Of a DNA stretch of 64,000 nt, positions 1-12,600 are shown piece after piece (within the stretch, counting starts at the first letter, position 1; every line of letters begins with the position of its first letter). The notes under the pieces are model-generated. The model saw nothing but the letters and a program-made list of their open reading frames with translations, had not been told where the DNA came from and did not search any database. Origin of the DNA: Klebsormidium nitens (lineage: Eukaryota > Streptophyta > Klebsormidiophyceae > Klebsormidiales > Klebsormidiaceae); the NCBI GenBank assembly GCA_000708835.1, contig DF237075.1, positions 62,001 to 126,000 on the forward strand. Direction: 5' to 3'. The translations under genes were made by a program, and so were the position numbers.

Positions 1-780
1 GAAGATCGTGCTCTGCGGAGGGAATAAAAGAATGCTGAGTTTCTCCTTGTTGGGTTTTCCCTCTGCTTTGCTTTCCCTCTGCTTTGCTTTTAAAGGAGAT
101 TGAGCTTGACTATCAGGTTTCAAAGTTCTAGGGGTTTTCAGGTTAGAAATGGACAATTTTGTCCCGGGTTTCCTCTCTCTTTTTATTTCTTTTTCTCATT
201 TGTTTTGTTTTGAAGAGGTTCGGTGACAGCTTAAGTCTAACTATCATTCCCCTCTCAACATAGACGAACAGAAGCCGGGAAGGGAGCGACCGCCCCGTCC
301 GACGCTGTTCGCAACGCACTTCGACAGGAGAGTCTAAGACGGCCAATGGGGCAATGACGCGCGCACAATGGCGCCCTTCCTAAAATCGGACAGGACACCG
401 TCCTGGCAACGTTCGTGCCCGCGAAAGCAGATACGCTGCCATTCCGCGCCTCTCAGCAGCCGAACTCCATCGCTGATAAGCTTTTTCTGACCGCTACACT
501 TCCTCTACTCAAACGCGGCCCTTGTCCGTCCACAACCAGTGGCCTTCTTGAGCATGTTTTACCCTGCTTTTAGAAGCTGCGTCCACGCCAGCTTTTTCTA
601 TCGTTAAGCAAAGATTCCCGTTCTTGAGGCCCAGCCATACGGGTTGGCGGCCAAACGAGTGCGCAGGAAAGCTTTCCCCTTCTGCTCTTACCAGATTCAC
701 TGAACCCCAAAAGCCCGCGCTTGCATGCAGACATACGACGATTTCCTTCTTTGTAGCCTTAGCACAGAACCAACACATAC

Positions 781-3700
781 CGGGTTGAGGAAACCGGTGA
801 AGGAGTAGAAGATCTGGGAGTCCTGGCGGCGTCCGGTGGCGCTGGAGACGGAGCCAATGTCGAGGGGGAGCCCCCGGAGGAGGCGGCCCGAGGCGAGGTC
901 GTGCAGCTGCAGCACGTGCTTCACGTCGGCCTGGTAACATACTAGTAGAAGGCTCTGCGCAGGGGGTGGGGAGGGGGTTAGCGAAATTGTGTTCAAATAA
1001 ACCCGAGGGTTAGCGCAGATTCTTAGTTGGCACTTCGCAGGGAGGGGTAGCAGAGCTATGGAGAAGTGAACTCGGGGAGAAGGTATACCTGGGGTGGGAA
1101 GCGTTTCCAAGCAACAGCACACCAGCAACGGGCTCTGCAAAGGGGGGGTTAGCGTGGTTTGACTGGGGCGATGAACCCTCGGGTTATGAAGAACGTGCGG
1201 AGTTGAAGCCGGGGTTTGCAAAGGTGTGAAACATTGCGTACTCGAAGTGAGGGTGAAGGCGGAGAGAGAATGTTTCAGGGGTGGAAAAAGACCCGCAAGC
1301 AATAGCAGATCGGCAACAGGCTTTTTGCAGGGAGAGGGGACGGGGGTGAGAAACTGTAGGGAGCTGAAGTGCGGATTGTGCCGAATTGTACGGAGTCCGG
1401 GGATGAGCGGACCTGAGGGGAATTGAATCTGAAAGTGAGGCCGGAAAAATGTGTTCTGAGGTAGAGGGATACTGTAAAGCAAGAGCAGGACTGTAGGACG
1501 TTCCGGTCGTGCGTACAGTCTCTGAGGACGAGCGCTGCAAGAGACATGTACAAGAAACAAAAACCTCTGAGGAAAGGCAAGAAAGAGGAAGCGTTCAAAG
1601 CAGCGTCAAGCCTGCACCCTCTTGTGTCCAATCGTATAGTTTACCCTTAGCAACAAAAGCTGCAAGGAAGGAAATGCTCCGTTGATTGTTAGGAAAACCT
1701 CACCTGGTGAACGCAGTGCGCCCATTCCAGAAGGTCGGACTTCGACTCGGGGATCAGGTCCTCCCAGGAGTCCGGCTTCGTGAGGTCGACCCGGACCACT
1801 TTGTACAAAGGCGCGTTCTTGTTCGTCTGGCAACAATAAAGCAATGCTCCAGCTCAACAGTTTTTTCCAAGCTTCTTCCAACCGTATCGTGACTTGTCCT
1901 GGTGACAGACGTGGCGCATGTATCGGGAACAGACACAGGCAATATTGCGCTAGAGCTGGATGACGCATACGGAAAGGGAGCCGCTTTTGGAGCCGCTCTT
2001 GTAGTTATTGATTGGCAATAACGAGCACACAAGAAATTGCTGCCAGGTGTTGGATTGCAAACGTGCCTTTCCAAGGTGTACTGCTTCTGCACATGATGGA
2101 AGCCCCTCCCAGATCAAAGCAGATAAAACAAATCCTACGCAAAGCTGTGAGCAACGTCCGTCTGGGTACTCGCCTGGAACACAAAGGACGTCCCGTCGTT
2201 CGCAATGTAGCCGTACTGCGCCTCGAAGTTGTCAATGAGCTTCACGACTGGCAGCAGCCCCGTCACGCCGGCAAGCCCGCCAGAAAGCGCCTCCAGGTCG
2301 CAGTAGAAGACGCGGTTTACAGGGTCGCAACCCTCCTCCACAGAGATGATGAGGTACTGCACAAGGCCCGAAGCACGACTCAGCAAACCGGAATGCAAGA
2401 ATATCCAGATGATCGAAAAGAACAATAAAGAGTAGGATTGCCTAAGGTGCGGAAGGGTCCAGATGCGCGAACTTGACTCTCATCGAGCAAGTTGAGTCAA
2501 AATTGGTTAAGTCGGATACTTTACAGTGTCCAACTATTCCCCGAGCCGCTCTCTTCATCACATCCGCAGTTCGGAGTACGAAGCAATTTCCAACAAAGAA
2601 CGCCGCACAGGAGCTTTTTACCCAGTACACTGATGCATGGACCGTTTGCGGCATCATCGGAGAGGAATTGAGCAGAATAGTCAAGTGAAACATGTCCAGC
2701 ATGCAGCGAAACCGACTGGTGTCTCTGTTCCGTCCCACCTTCCCGTCGTCCGTGATCTCCGCCCCGAACATCCACTTGGGCTCGTCAGGCGCCTCGTAGC
2801 ACAAGATGTCCTCTGCCTGGTCGGTACCGAGCCTATGGTAGTACAACTTCTGGTGCAGATTGGAAGCCGTCTCCGTGCCGGCGTCGAGGCCCTCAGCCTT
2901 GCTGGAACGCAAATGGAAGAATGATGAGCCAAGGCTGCTTATATTACTCGGAAAAAGCCTTCGATCCTGCAGGGAACCGGCTTCTAACTTATCTCTCCAA
3001 ACTGCAACAGGTGGCTGTTGGAAGGCAATCCTGGCTGCAGCAAGACCGCTGTCAGATGCGTTGAACCTAACGGCTTCAGATTGAGCTAGAGTACGTTAGG
3101 CCAGCCTTCCATCCACCTAAGATACAACCGGTGTTCCTTGACAATCCCGCAAGTAAACGCATTCGATGATCCAGCAATGATAGCAGGCTGACAAGGGGAT
3201 GAGTTTGCCAGAGGATCCTCATTGATACAGACCTTTACTCAAACAGGCGGGATCCTTCGACTTTAACGGAAGAGGTAATCAACGAGCTCCGGGGCTTGAG
3301 CTGACTCACGGCGGCTCCGGGTAGCGATTGTAGAACAACCCCGCGTTGTCGTGCGTCCACGCCAGCGACGTAAACTTGGCCCATTTCAGGACGTCCGACT
3401 CCTCCTGGCCGTCCGAAACCCGCAGCACGTGGACCTCCTGCCAGTCGCTCCCGCCCTTGGACAGGCCGTACGCCAAAAACTGGCCGTCCTCACTGAAGCT
3501 GTACGAGGAGAGCGCGACGGTGCCGTCGGAGCTGAGGGTGTTCGGGTCCAGGAGGATGCGGGCGGACTCCTCAGGGGCGTCCACAGACTCCTGTAAACGA
3601 AAGAAATCTTTCTTGTCAGCATGTAGCTATAAAGCAGTAGGGGAAGCCACCGCCCATGGTTTGTAGATTGGACAAAGCCCCACCCTTTCCCCCAATGAAT

Positions 3701-4857
3701 TCTCTCCTGAGAAGACTGCGGATAGAGGCAACTGGCTGAGTTGCAGATTTTGAGGGGCCTTCATAACACTCCTGCAGAGCTGGTGGCAAGAACTGGGACC
3801 AGAGTCAGTGGTGAAGCCCAGCTGTCGATCATCAGAAGAACTAAGATTGGCAGGGCGCAGGCGACTGGGGGACTTGCAGTTCTGACACTGCCAACAGAAG
3901 CCACAGACTCAAAAGGATGTTTTTTAAAGGGAGTACTGAAAGCTGTTCTTGAAGAATGATGCAGGCTCGGGCTCTCAAGAAAACATTCTCTGCTGAGGTA
4001 CCACGTGCTCGCTCACCACCATGTACAGCACGCTCTGGGCCTGCAGCCCCGTGTTCTTGAAGTAGAAGTACTTTGAGCCCCTCCGAAATGGCGTGCCATA
4101 CTTGGGATAGTTATAGAGCGCAGTCATGCGTTCTCTGAACTTCTCCCTGGTCTCGCATTCAGACAGAAACTTCTGGGTCACCTCATTCTGGGCGTCCACG
4201 AATGCCTTGGTTTCAGCGTCGTCGGGGTTCTCAAGCCTGCGACTCAGCAACGAAAGGAGTGGTCAGGAGGACACCTAGATCGAGTATGTCACACTGTGAC
4301 AATCTCAAAAGCTCCCAACTGACCAATTTTGTAGCGATGAAGGGGTGGTGTGACAGTGCAGAAGTACCAGAAGCTCACTAAGAAAGATACTTAAACAATG
4401 CTCATAATCTTTCAATGCCTTTTCAGCCAGAGCTGTAATCAGCTTTTAGGGTTTAGAGTTGACAAAGTGAACAGCCTCACCATCTGTATGGGTCTGCAAT
4501 TTGGTGCTTTCCATGAAACTCATCGACCACAGTCTCATCACGCCTGACCTCAGGATACTTCAACGTCGCTGCCGCAGTTTCTGCCATGGTGGACGAGCAG
4601 CGAATTGCTGAGTGCAGTCTAGCTATTCGGAATGCTGCTCGATCAGCCTGGGTGCGCTGAGCAATTGCGCCCTTTTGGAAGGCCAGCTGAGCAGACAATG
4701 AGCTGGGACTTGCTGACACTTGCGGCGCGGTTGCTGACCTGGCAGCAAACAACCTGCTCTGCTGCTGGCGCACAGTTGAGGAAGCTGTTCTTTTGAAGGC
4801 CTGAGGGACAGCGGGCAACGAGAAGAGCTGAGCAGTGCAGCTCAGGGCGGAAGGCAT
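781..4857 (-). CDS. Prolyl oligopeptidase (S9A family), N-terminal and propeller part; C-terminus off the left edge
   Basis: Serine peptidase of the prolyl oligopeptidase family, which cleaves small peptides after proline. Seven exons read on the minus strand: 4857-4481, 4236-4017, 3590-3310, 2901-2739, 2356-2174, 1826-1704, 954-781. All join in phase. The protein has an Ala/Ser/Arg-rich leader of about 90 residues, then the family start [16 protein letters not shown] and IADPYRW. The N-terminal helices and beta-propeller follow ([56 protein letters not shown]). The catalytic domain with Ser/Asp/His is not in the window: after exon 7 a GTATGT donor opens an intron longer than 780 bases, and I recognise no further exon in 1-780. 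Intron 5 uses a GC donor. A second in-frame ATG at 4587 lies just before the conserved domain. The leader suggests an organelle-targeted form. Family assignment is firm; individual splice sites are inferred. Confidence 0.9.
945..1500 (-). repeat. Degenerate tandem copies of the exon 7 acceptor region
   Basis: The true acceptor at 954 (GCGCAG followed by codons for SLLLVCY) has look-alikes inside the same intron. One is near 1134 (TTTGCAG then AGCCCGTTGCTGGTGTGC) and one near 1323 (CTGCAA then AAGCCTGTTGCCGATCTG). Spacing is about 180-190 bases. The blocks between also resemble each other (CTAACCCTCGGGTT against ATAACCCGAGGGTT). Copies are diverged, so this is an alignment by eye. Confidence 0.55.
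2172..2173 (-). other. GC-AG intron donor in the oligopeptidase gene
   Basis: Exon 5 ends FVFQ and exon 6 opens TNKNAPLYK, as the family requires. The only in-phase junction is CAG|GCGAGT, a GC donor in good consensus. The nearby GT would break the frame. Confidence 0.7.
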
Positions 4858-5031
4858 GCCGACAGCTCCCTGGGAAAGTTGTGCTGGTCGATCACAATCA
4901 TATTTAATCAGGAGCAGGACAGGTTTTGGGTCGCAGGCAGGTTATCATGAAACCGCATCTAGTTAACCCGATATTAACCGGCCAGAACCGTGCAGCGACA
5001 ATAGCAAGTCGGTGGGCAGCGCATGCAGCGC

Positions 5032-5852
5032 TTAAGGTCGAACTTCCCTTATTCGCAGATTCAAAACCCTATTGCCCGTGGAACAGAAATGTGAAGACGT
5101 CTTCATGCATATCTCAAGCTTCGCTCCATCTTTTTGAGATCCGTCTTTTGCACATGAAAGGATACATCAAAAAGAACCTCGTAAGCCTTATTCGGCAAAA
5201 TCCAATAGCTCTAAGTACCTGCCATGACGTGGCCAAAACATGCGTTTCTGGGCGTTTTGGAGCAGGCACCGAGAACGCGTTTGACGTGTTTTTTGGACCT
5301 TCTGACACATTTTTCTCAATGGGACCCGGGGGGACTCTTCATTCGTCGAGTGAAGAAGGGATGGAGCTCATAAACAAGAAAATCAATCTGTGATTTCCAG
5401 ATAAATTGACCCACCTTTTTAAGATTTTGCAAAACTGGTAAAAACTGTGTTGTTCAAAAACGGTGGGTCAATATATCCGAAAATCACAGATTGAATTTCT
5501 TGTTTATGAGCTCCATCCCTTCTTCACTCGACGAATGAAGAATCCCCCCGGGTCTCATTGAAATTTTTTGTCAGAAGGTCCAAAAAACACGTCAAACGCG
5601 TTCTCGGTGCCTGCTCCAAAATACCAAAACGCCCAGGAACGCGTGTTTTGGCCACGTCATGGCAGGTACTTAGAGCTATTGGATTTTGCCCACTAAGGCT
5701 TACGATGTACGTTTTGATGTATCCTTTCATGTGCAAAAGACGGATCTCAAAAAGATGGAGCGAAGCTTGAGATATGCATGAAGACGTCTTCACATTTCTG
5801 TTCCACGGGCAATAGGGTTTTGAATCTGCGAATAAGGGAAGTTCGACCTTAA
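5032..5852. repeat. Long inverted repeat, arms about 390 bases, 46-base spacer
   Basis: The left arm (5032-5415) is repeated in reverse complement as the right arm (5462-5852), at roughly nine bases in ten identical with a few small indels. The outer ends are TTAAGGTCGAACTTCCC and its complement. The inner ends are TTGACCCACC and GGTGGGTCAA. Open frames on both strands here are the same sequence read from each arm and match no family I know. The element sits about 175 bases upstream of the oligopeptidase ATG. It could be a fold-back transposon or MITE, or a head-to-head duplication. Transcribed, it would form a long hairpin. Confidence 0.85.
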
Positions 5853-7215
5853 CTAGCACGCTAGCACAAGCAGCCACGAAGCCACGAAGCCACAGGGATG
5901 ATGGAGCAAAACATTCTCAGAAGCTGGTTCCGAAGACGTCTAGTTCGTTCAAGGGCGATGCGTGGGCTGGAATTCAAGCATTTACCAAGCTCTCCGCCAG
6001 ATCAACAATATGCACAAGCCAAGAAAAGGTATCTGCATGGCAACGGCGCCAGATTGAGGGCACGCCCAACTTTCCTCTAGTCACTCACTTTTGGCACGTA
6101 ATCGTGGCTGCCTTTTCCCTGACGCTTCGCTGCCATAAGGTTTTACGATCTGATGAAGGCCACAGGCCGCGGTCAGCTCTCTAATTTTGCAGCTATAGCC
6201 GTTCCATAGTCCCATCTGCATTTGCACCCCTAGCCTTTTCGTCTTATTTTCGTCTCCAATTTCTTCCCGTTCTTCAACACACGCTTCATGAAAGCTTTGA
6301 ATGCAGCTAGTGTGACTACTATGTGATACGTATTGTAAGATACGATGGATCATGATGACTTTGCTAGCTCAGTGCCCTTTAATACGCTTTGTACGTTTAG
6401 TCTGCTGATCTTATACGTTTCAAAATGCCACCACCAGCAGACCGCTTAATGAATGATCATGGCCCGCGGCTAAAATTTGCGCACTAAGTTGCGCAGATGA
6501 ACCGGTCAGACTCATGCGCGATTACAACACAGACTATATGCCCCGAAAAATATTCAAATAATTAACGTCAGCGCCGCCACTTGAATTACCAAAGTATATG
6601 TACCAATCGCAATGTCATTTGTTTATCCCTTTTATCCGAATGTTCGACAAGAGCACCTAAGTTTTGCAGGTATACGGAGCGACCGTCACGGGTCACATGC
6701 ATCATCTACTCATGAAGGTCTCCGAGTTTTACACTCCGGCCAAAACGAGAGATCATTCGATTGAACGAGTACCAAGATTACGCAAGGTTGGGATCGAAGT
6801 ACACAGGTTGGGAGGAGTACACACTGCATGGCAATATCCTGTCCGCGCTCTGTGTATGATAACTTGATCTCGAATAAACGAAACCTTCGATCAGACTTAT
6901 CAACAATCATGGCCGCGGATGGCCTAGGATGACTATATCGACCAGGTTGCATGGTGTCAACTTCGTCTCTCCAAGTGAGGCAAACCGGCCTCCAACTCGA
7001 GCTTCATCTACCAGACTTGGAGCGAGATCTGAGATCAGTCCTGCGACCTGCATGACATGCTTTTTGCCGCCGACGTCATAAAAGAATCAACTCCGCCTAG
7101 CAGTCCGCCACGAGCAACACGAGCAATACGGGCCCTCTTATCTAGTTTCTCGATTCCCTACTGTTAGTCGTCCCCCCGTTAGTGAAACAACGCGTTTGTA
7201 AAGTCGCACTAAGAA
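5853..7215. other. Intergenic stretch with no recognised gene
   Basis: Only short unrelated open frames are present, with stops in all frames. I see no conserved protein, RNA gene or clear repeat. Confidence 0.5.
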
Positions 7216-8709
7216 TTAAGAGTTATCGAGCTCTGGCTGAAGCGCATCCAGCACTTCTTGAGTCTCTGGAATCCTGCCGCTCTGCATCGGAGAGATACAT
7301 CGGAGTGAGCCCATACAGAAGTGACAGCCCCGCACAGTTCTTGAAGGAGTGAGCAACCAAGGCAGCGTCCGCTCTTTCAATTCTCTTTGCCTGGGCAGGC
7401 TGCTTCAGACGAAGATCCCTATGCAAATGGGCCCTTCCATCAGACTGAGGTGCTCTCCAACTCGAGAGTGCGTCACAACTTAGTTTCTAGGTTTTAACTA
7501 GCTCACCTCCAGCTTGGAGAACAAGACTTTGCCTCCCAAAGAAACCTCAAACGCTCCTTTGCGTGCTTCCGTCCCTTCAGGATTCCCAAGAACAATTACG
7601 GCTGGATACATGTCTTCAACCTCGTCCGCTAGTTTGATGAACTCGTTCAAAAAGTCCTCCTCTTCACAGTACTCCACAATAACCTGGGCAAGAAGAAAAC
7701 ACGAACTCAACCCCAACCCAAGGTGGCCAGGTCGGGTACACTCAGTAGAAGACAGAGAGTACATCTCCTCCTACTACATTGGCATGAGGAGATCATTCTA
7801 GCTAACAACATGACACATGTAAAACACCTGCCCTCAAGGTATAGTTTCAAGAATGAAATGAATCTTGTGAGCGATCGATGCCTATAAGGTGCCACATACT
7901 ATGCACGCTTTTTGAGACTGCTAGGCTGGGGGATGATTCTAGCCTTCGAGCTTCAGCGGATGATAAGACGGGTCAGTTTTATACCATGCTTTGACCCCAC
8001 TATGACAATACTCGAAAAACGTGTTCGTCTTAATGAAGCCCCACTGTGGGGCTCACTCATCCGCCCAGCGGGGCAAAACTGTCTTGAGAAAAAGAGTCAA
8101 GCTTGCCCAAATTTGTGTGGCTGCCGGTGTGCTAATCAAGGATGAGGCTTGGACACAGACTGCAGTGACTGAAAGAGTTTCGTGATTATGAAGCTATTTG
8201 ATCTCCCTCCTAGTACTGACTGGATACGGCGCATAGCCGGAGCGCTTTTCAGGATGGGGCATCTTTCAAGAAAGAAAGCAAATTGACAAAAGCCTCCGTA
8301 CCTCCGGAGGTGGTGGAGCACCGAGCTTCGAGGATCAGGCAAAGCAGCGCTTGCTCTGCTGCGGCCAACCCGGAGAGACCGTTCCAACGAATGCACTATG
8401 CAATGCTCCAGAACTGCAAGGAACTGCAGAAGACCCCCAAGTTGCGCTCGGAGACAGCTTGTGAAAACTGAAAGCAGCCAATTGGTTACAGGTGTTCAGC
8501 AAAGGACCCCCTGCCGCAAGTAAAACTTTTGTAGCTCCAGCAGAATCTGGAGCTGAATCTGGTGTCGCTGCCCCATGTCTACGTGCATTGCAAGCTAGTT
8601 CTTCCCTGCCTAGCCCGCCAGACCAAGATACGGCGCTTGCTTGCATTTTGGCCCCCCTGAATAGGGCAGTGCTTCTGTTCAACAACTGTAGAGCAGTGCG
8701 GCCCTTCAT
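7216..8709 (-). CDS. Rdx-fold (SelT/SelW/SelH-type) small protein with altered redox motif
   Basis: Two exons are well supported. Exon 7683-7507 encodes VIVEYC through KGAFEVSLGGKVLFSKLE. Exon 7281-7216 encodes SGRIPETQEVLDAL and ends in TAA. They join in phase, and together give the Rdx thioredoxin-like pattern: a beta strand ending EYC, a helix, the GAFEV strand, then a C-terminal LDAL helix. Where family members carry CxxC or CxxU after EY, this protein has C followed by EEE, so the redox pair is missing. The first exon is a proposal: 8709-8527, starting at an ATG and encoding a basic, Ser/Ala-rich 61-residue leader ending GATK. It joins in phase to give KVIVEYC, typical of the family, but its donor (AAA|GTTTTA) is weak. 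The whole would be 141 residues, possibly plastid-targeted. The Rdx part is fairly sure; the first exon is a guess. Confidence 0.6.
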
Positions 8710-9664
8710 CTTTGCTACTGGACCCGTTCAATCTGAGATTGGGGTAGGGCTTCTAGATCCGAACCCCGTTTTTGCTTCTCTGCTCTCAGAGCCGCGGCAG
8801 AAGGACTGCTCAGAACAATCCTAGAACAAATACAATATGCGTCGGCGGACGATGCAGATTTGTTCCTCTGCCCTCTCTCCCGCACTTCCTCTGTACCTGA
8901 GACAATGTGTTACGTGACCTCCATGGCTAGTTACCCCTCAACGCGCTCAAATAGCTCTGCTTTTGCGTCACTTTCAAATCCTTGAAATATAGAGAGTGAG
9001 GGATAAGAATATGGCGGCCGGCGCGGGGCAGCAAACCCTAATCCGTAAAGCTGGACTGCTCTGAAGCTCTGGGAAGCCAAGTGTCAACTTCTTACTGTCT
9101 GAAACGTCCACGTGCTGAAATGCACCAATCGCTGCAGCAGCTTTAGCACATGCCACTGGTGGCATTTGTACATGCTTTTCAACATTTCTCTTTTCAACTT
9201 TCACATTGATGATTGGACCGCATTTTGCTCCTTTCATAAAACTTCACAAGTGTCACTGTATTACTGTCAGTGTAACACCTAATCTTAGTTTGTGGACTTC
9301 ATTCAGAATTCTCTTCAGAATGACAGAGCCTGAGGAAGCTTGCTTGAAAGTAGCTGGATCGGCGTTTGCACAGCATCCAAATTGCTCACTGAGGTTTTCA
9401 GCCTTTGCAAGCGTTTGCTGAAAGCTGGGTAGGGAATAAATGCCGTGGTGTTGATGGGCACAGGGATCCCTTGGCAATATGGACCCCAAAAAGATGCCTT
9501 GCAAGCAGTCAGCAGCATTGCTGTTGCCCGGAAGGGAATGCCAGTCAGAACCACAAAAAGCAGTCACCGATTGCCCATCAACGACAAGTTGTGAAGTCTG
9601 AGCTTTGAATTGTGCTCTTAGAAAAAGCTCTCAAGGCATTGGGGCACTGATACAACCAGGGACA
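8710..9664. other. Intergenic stretch between divergent genes
   Basis: This lies between the minus-strand Rdx gene and the plus-strand ABCG gene, so it should hold both promoters. I see only short open frames without family resemblance and no clear TATA box that I would place with confidence. Confidence 0.4.
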
Positions 9665-12600
9665 ATGGATACAACTGAGAGCAAGGCCAGCAGTTCAAGA
9701 GCTGCTCCACCTCAAAGCGGAGACGTTGCAATTGTCGTGGACAAGAGCCCCCACTTAAGAGCAGGTAAGTGCCTGGCATTGGGATTTGCGTACTCAAAGG
9801 CTTCTTCAAATGACACATTTGGACTCCGCCCCTTAAGCTGCGCACATTGCCCTTCTCTTCTCATACGTTTCTCAAATTTGACGTCACTCATTACATTTGG
9901 GGGTTTCTCTGAATGGGTCAATCAAAAAGTGAGGAGAACTCTGATTTTTTGGATCCACGTCTCCGCACCCACTGAAAGAACTTCATTTACATCCTGCGGT
10001 CGAATCATTCAAACCTGAATCAGTCTCGTCATATTCCAGTTGTGGGACTTGGACTTGACTCTCATCAAGAACATTGCATCCTGCAGGGGAGAAGGAAGAG
10101 TTGCGGGAAGAGGCTGCGGAGCTGCTCGAAGACCTGAACGCCTTTTACTCCCGCTCCCCCGCCATCACAGAACGAGCATTGGAACTGACTGCTAGCACTT
10201 TGAACCGCCGCAAGAGCTTCGCCCTCAGTCACAGCCGGTTGAGTAACACTTCAGCTCCGGACAGCTCCAGAGAGGACGTTCACACCAGATCTCAGGGGCC
10301 TGATCATGGTGGTGAGAATGGGGCCCCCTCTCAGCCCCTCTTGGCAGACCACCGGCGAAGCGAAATGCTGGGGCTGGCGGCGCGGTATGAGAGTTTGTTA
10401 CAGTCCCTGGGGCATTCGAAAGAAGCGCAAAGGGTGGCAGAGTTTTGGCAGGGGGTGAAGGAGGTCTCTGCGGCCAATGGGGTGGCGCCAGGTGGCGGCG
10501 CCCAGGACGATGCGGACCTGCTGACAGGGATGGAAGCGTTGCTGAAGGACGGGCTCGTGCGGTTCCTGATGACTGTGAAACCGTTTCTGCCACCCTTCCC
10601 ATCCCAGGTGAATTTTTGAGGAATATACACGAGAGTAGCCTTGACATAGTCAACTGATAGGAAATCCTTTTGTCCTGAGCAAGGGATGGGGAAGGATCAA
10701 CGTTACCTGAACACATGGGGCTCACAGTCGCCGAGTCTGGACATCCAGGGTCTGTATACTATCTAGATCGTTGCTTGACTATCTGAAACTCTTGTATGAA
10801 GGGGCTAGTATCCTTTCTTCACCGTGCAGTTCAAACGTGGGACTAATTTGAGAGACACCTTGGCATCAATTCCAAGGCCCTTGGTGGAGCGAGGGATCAG
10901 CAAACTGCACTTTCCAGAAGATACACAGAAGGACTTTCTCAACGTGTAGCATTTACAATTTCTTGGTCTAGCTTGGTCTAGCTTGAGGGCAATGTGTTTG
11001 CGCCTGCAAATTCTGTTCTTTAAATCAGTTGCATTCAGAGCTTCGGTTGTCTGAACGTTCTTTTGCAGCTTATCGGTCTTTTCTCGTCTTGCAGATTGTA
11101 AAGTTTACAGACGTGAAGTACAGCACCCTCCTCCCCATCGATGACACACCTTATGACGACATGCTGACCAAGTTTGTGCCGTGTCTACGAAAGAAGGTCC
11201 CTACAGAGCGAGTCCCCGTTCTCTCAGGTACTCAACAGCTGGTTTTACCTTCCCTCTTGTTCATTATACAGTCTGCTGCTGACCTCATGAATTCAAAAGC
11301 ACAGACAGTCACTTCACTCTTGGACAATTGACAGATTCCTAAAGCTGGATAGGAACACAACTGATAGCAGCAGACGGCCCTTGTCTAACAAGGAAGTAGC
11401 TGTAAAACAAGGCATACTTGCGTGATTGATCATGATTCCCGCTCCTAATACTATTGACGTCTCTCGTTTCGCGAAAGTGTTTCTCGGGCTCAAAGTCCTC
11501 TTTCCCCTTCCTGAGTCAGGTGTGACCGGGTATCTGATGCCTGGTTCCTTGACGCTGTGCCTGGGGCCCCTCGCCTCTGGGCAAACCGCTCTGACCAAGA
11601 TCCTCGGGGGGCGTTCCTGGGTGGACAAGAAGACGTGGCACCAGTCGGGCTGTGTCACGTACAACGGGAAGAACCTGCGGGAGGTCCAGATCTCGAGGTG
11701 GGTTTCTGCGGCTTGCTAGTCTTCTGCATCTGTAAGGCGACATGACGGTGCTTATGACGTCAGCGCTACTGAATGATTGTAATGGCGTATGTCGCGCCAG
11801 CAAAGAAAGTGTATTGAGGTGTGACATTCTAGTCGTAGGCGACCAAGCAGGGCTCGTTAAGCAGGTTCGAGATCGCCCAGAATGCTTTCGATTCGATGCT
11901 GACGTCATGGGTTGTTATTGACGCTTGAATACAAGCGTCTGCCTTAGAGACTTTAATTCTGAGTTGGACGACAAGCTGCGCCATGCGCTAACGAGGTAGC
12001 GATGTTACTCAGGACTAGAAGCTCTGAGCCTGTCAAAAAATAATATCCGTATGGATGTGGGCTTTGAAATACAATCCAAAAAAGAAAAGGGATTGTTTGT
12101 GGGCTTTGAGATCGTGTTCCAAACGAGAGGTCTTCACCCACAAGTTTCCAGCATTCTTTGGAGTGAGGAAACGCCGCTGAAGCTGTCACGACAACCCACT
12201 TGTCCTGGCAATTTTGATCCATGTCCACGTTTTAGGTACTGTTGCGATCGGAGAATCGCCTCCAGTTTACTGCTTCAAGTATGACGTCCAAGAAAGCTGT
12301 CACCAGGTTGCCTTTTCCCAAGTTTTGCCGTTAACCCCCCGTCAAAACCTACAGGTTGGCCTCGTATGCGGGCCCGTATCCCAATCATCACCCGGCGCTT
12401 ACAGTGCGCGAAACGCTCGAGTTTGCACGGGACTGCTCCCAAGCCTTCAAGCCGTGGCACAGCGAGGACTTGCAAGAGGTCAGCGCTGTCTTTCTAGGCT
12501 CATCGGTCGTTTGGCTACGTTTATATATTTTGGGGACTGACGATGTCTGCTGTTCGTCGTTAAATTTATCTGTCCCCACGAGATTGTCAGGCTCAGGACA

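Noticed and set aside
697-1560. 287-codon minus-strand frame
   Set aside because: Only its end (954-781) is the true oligopeptidase exon; the rest is Pro/Ser/Leu-rich intron repeat that stays open by chance.
4926-5393. 155-codon frame and its twin at 5524-5877
   Set aside because: Both are the same inverted-repeat sequence read outward from each arm; no known domain.
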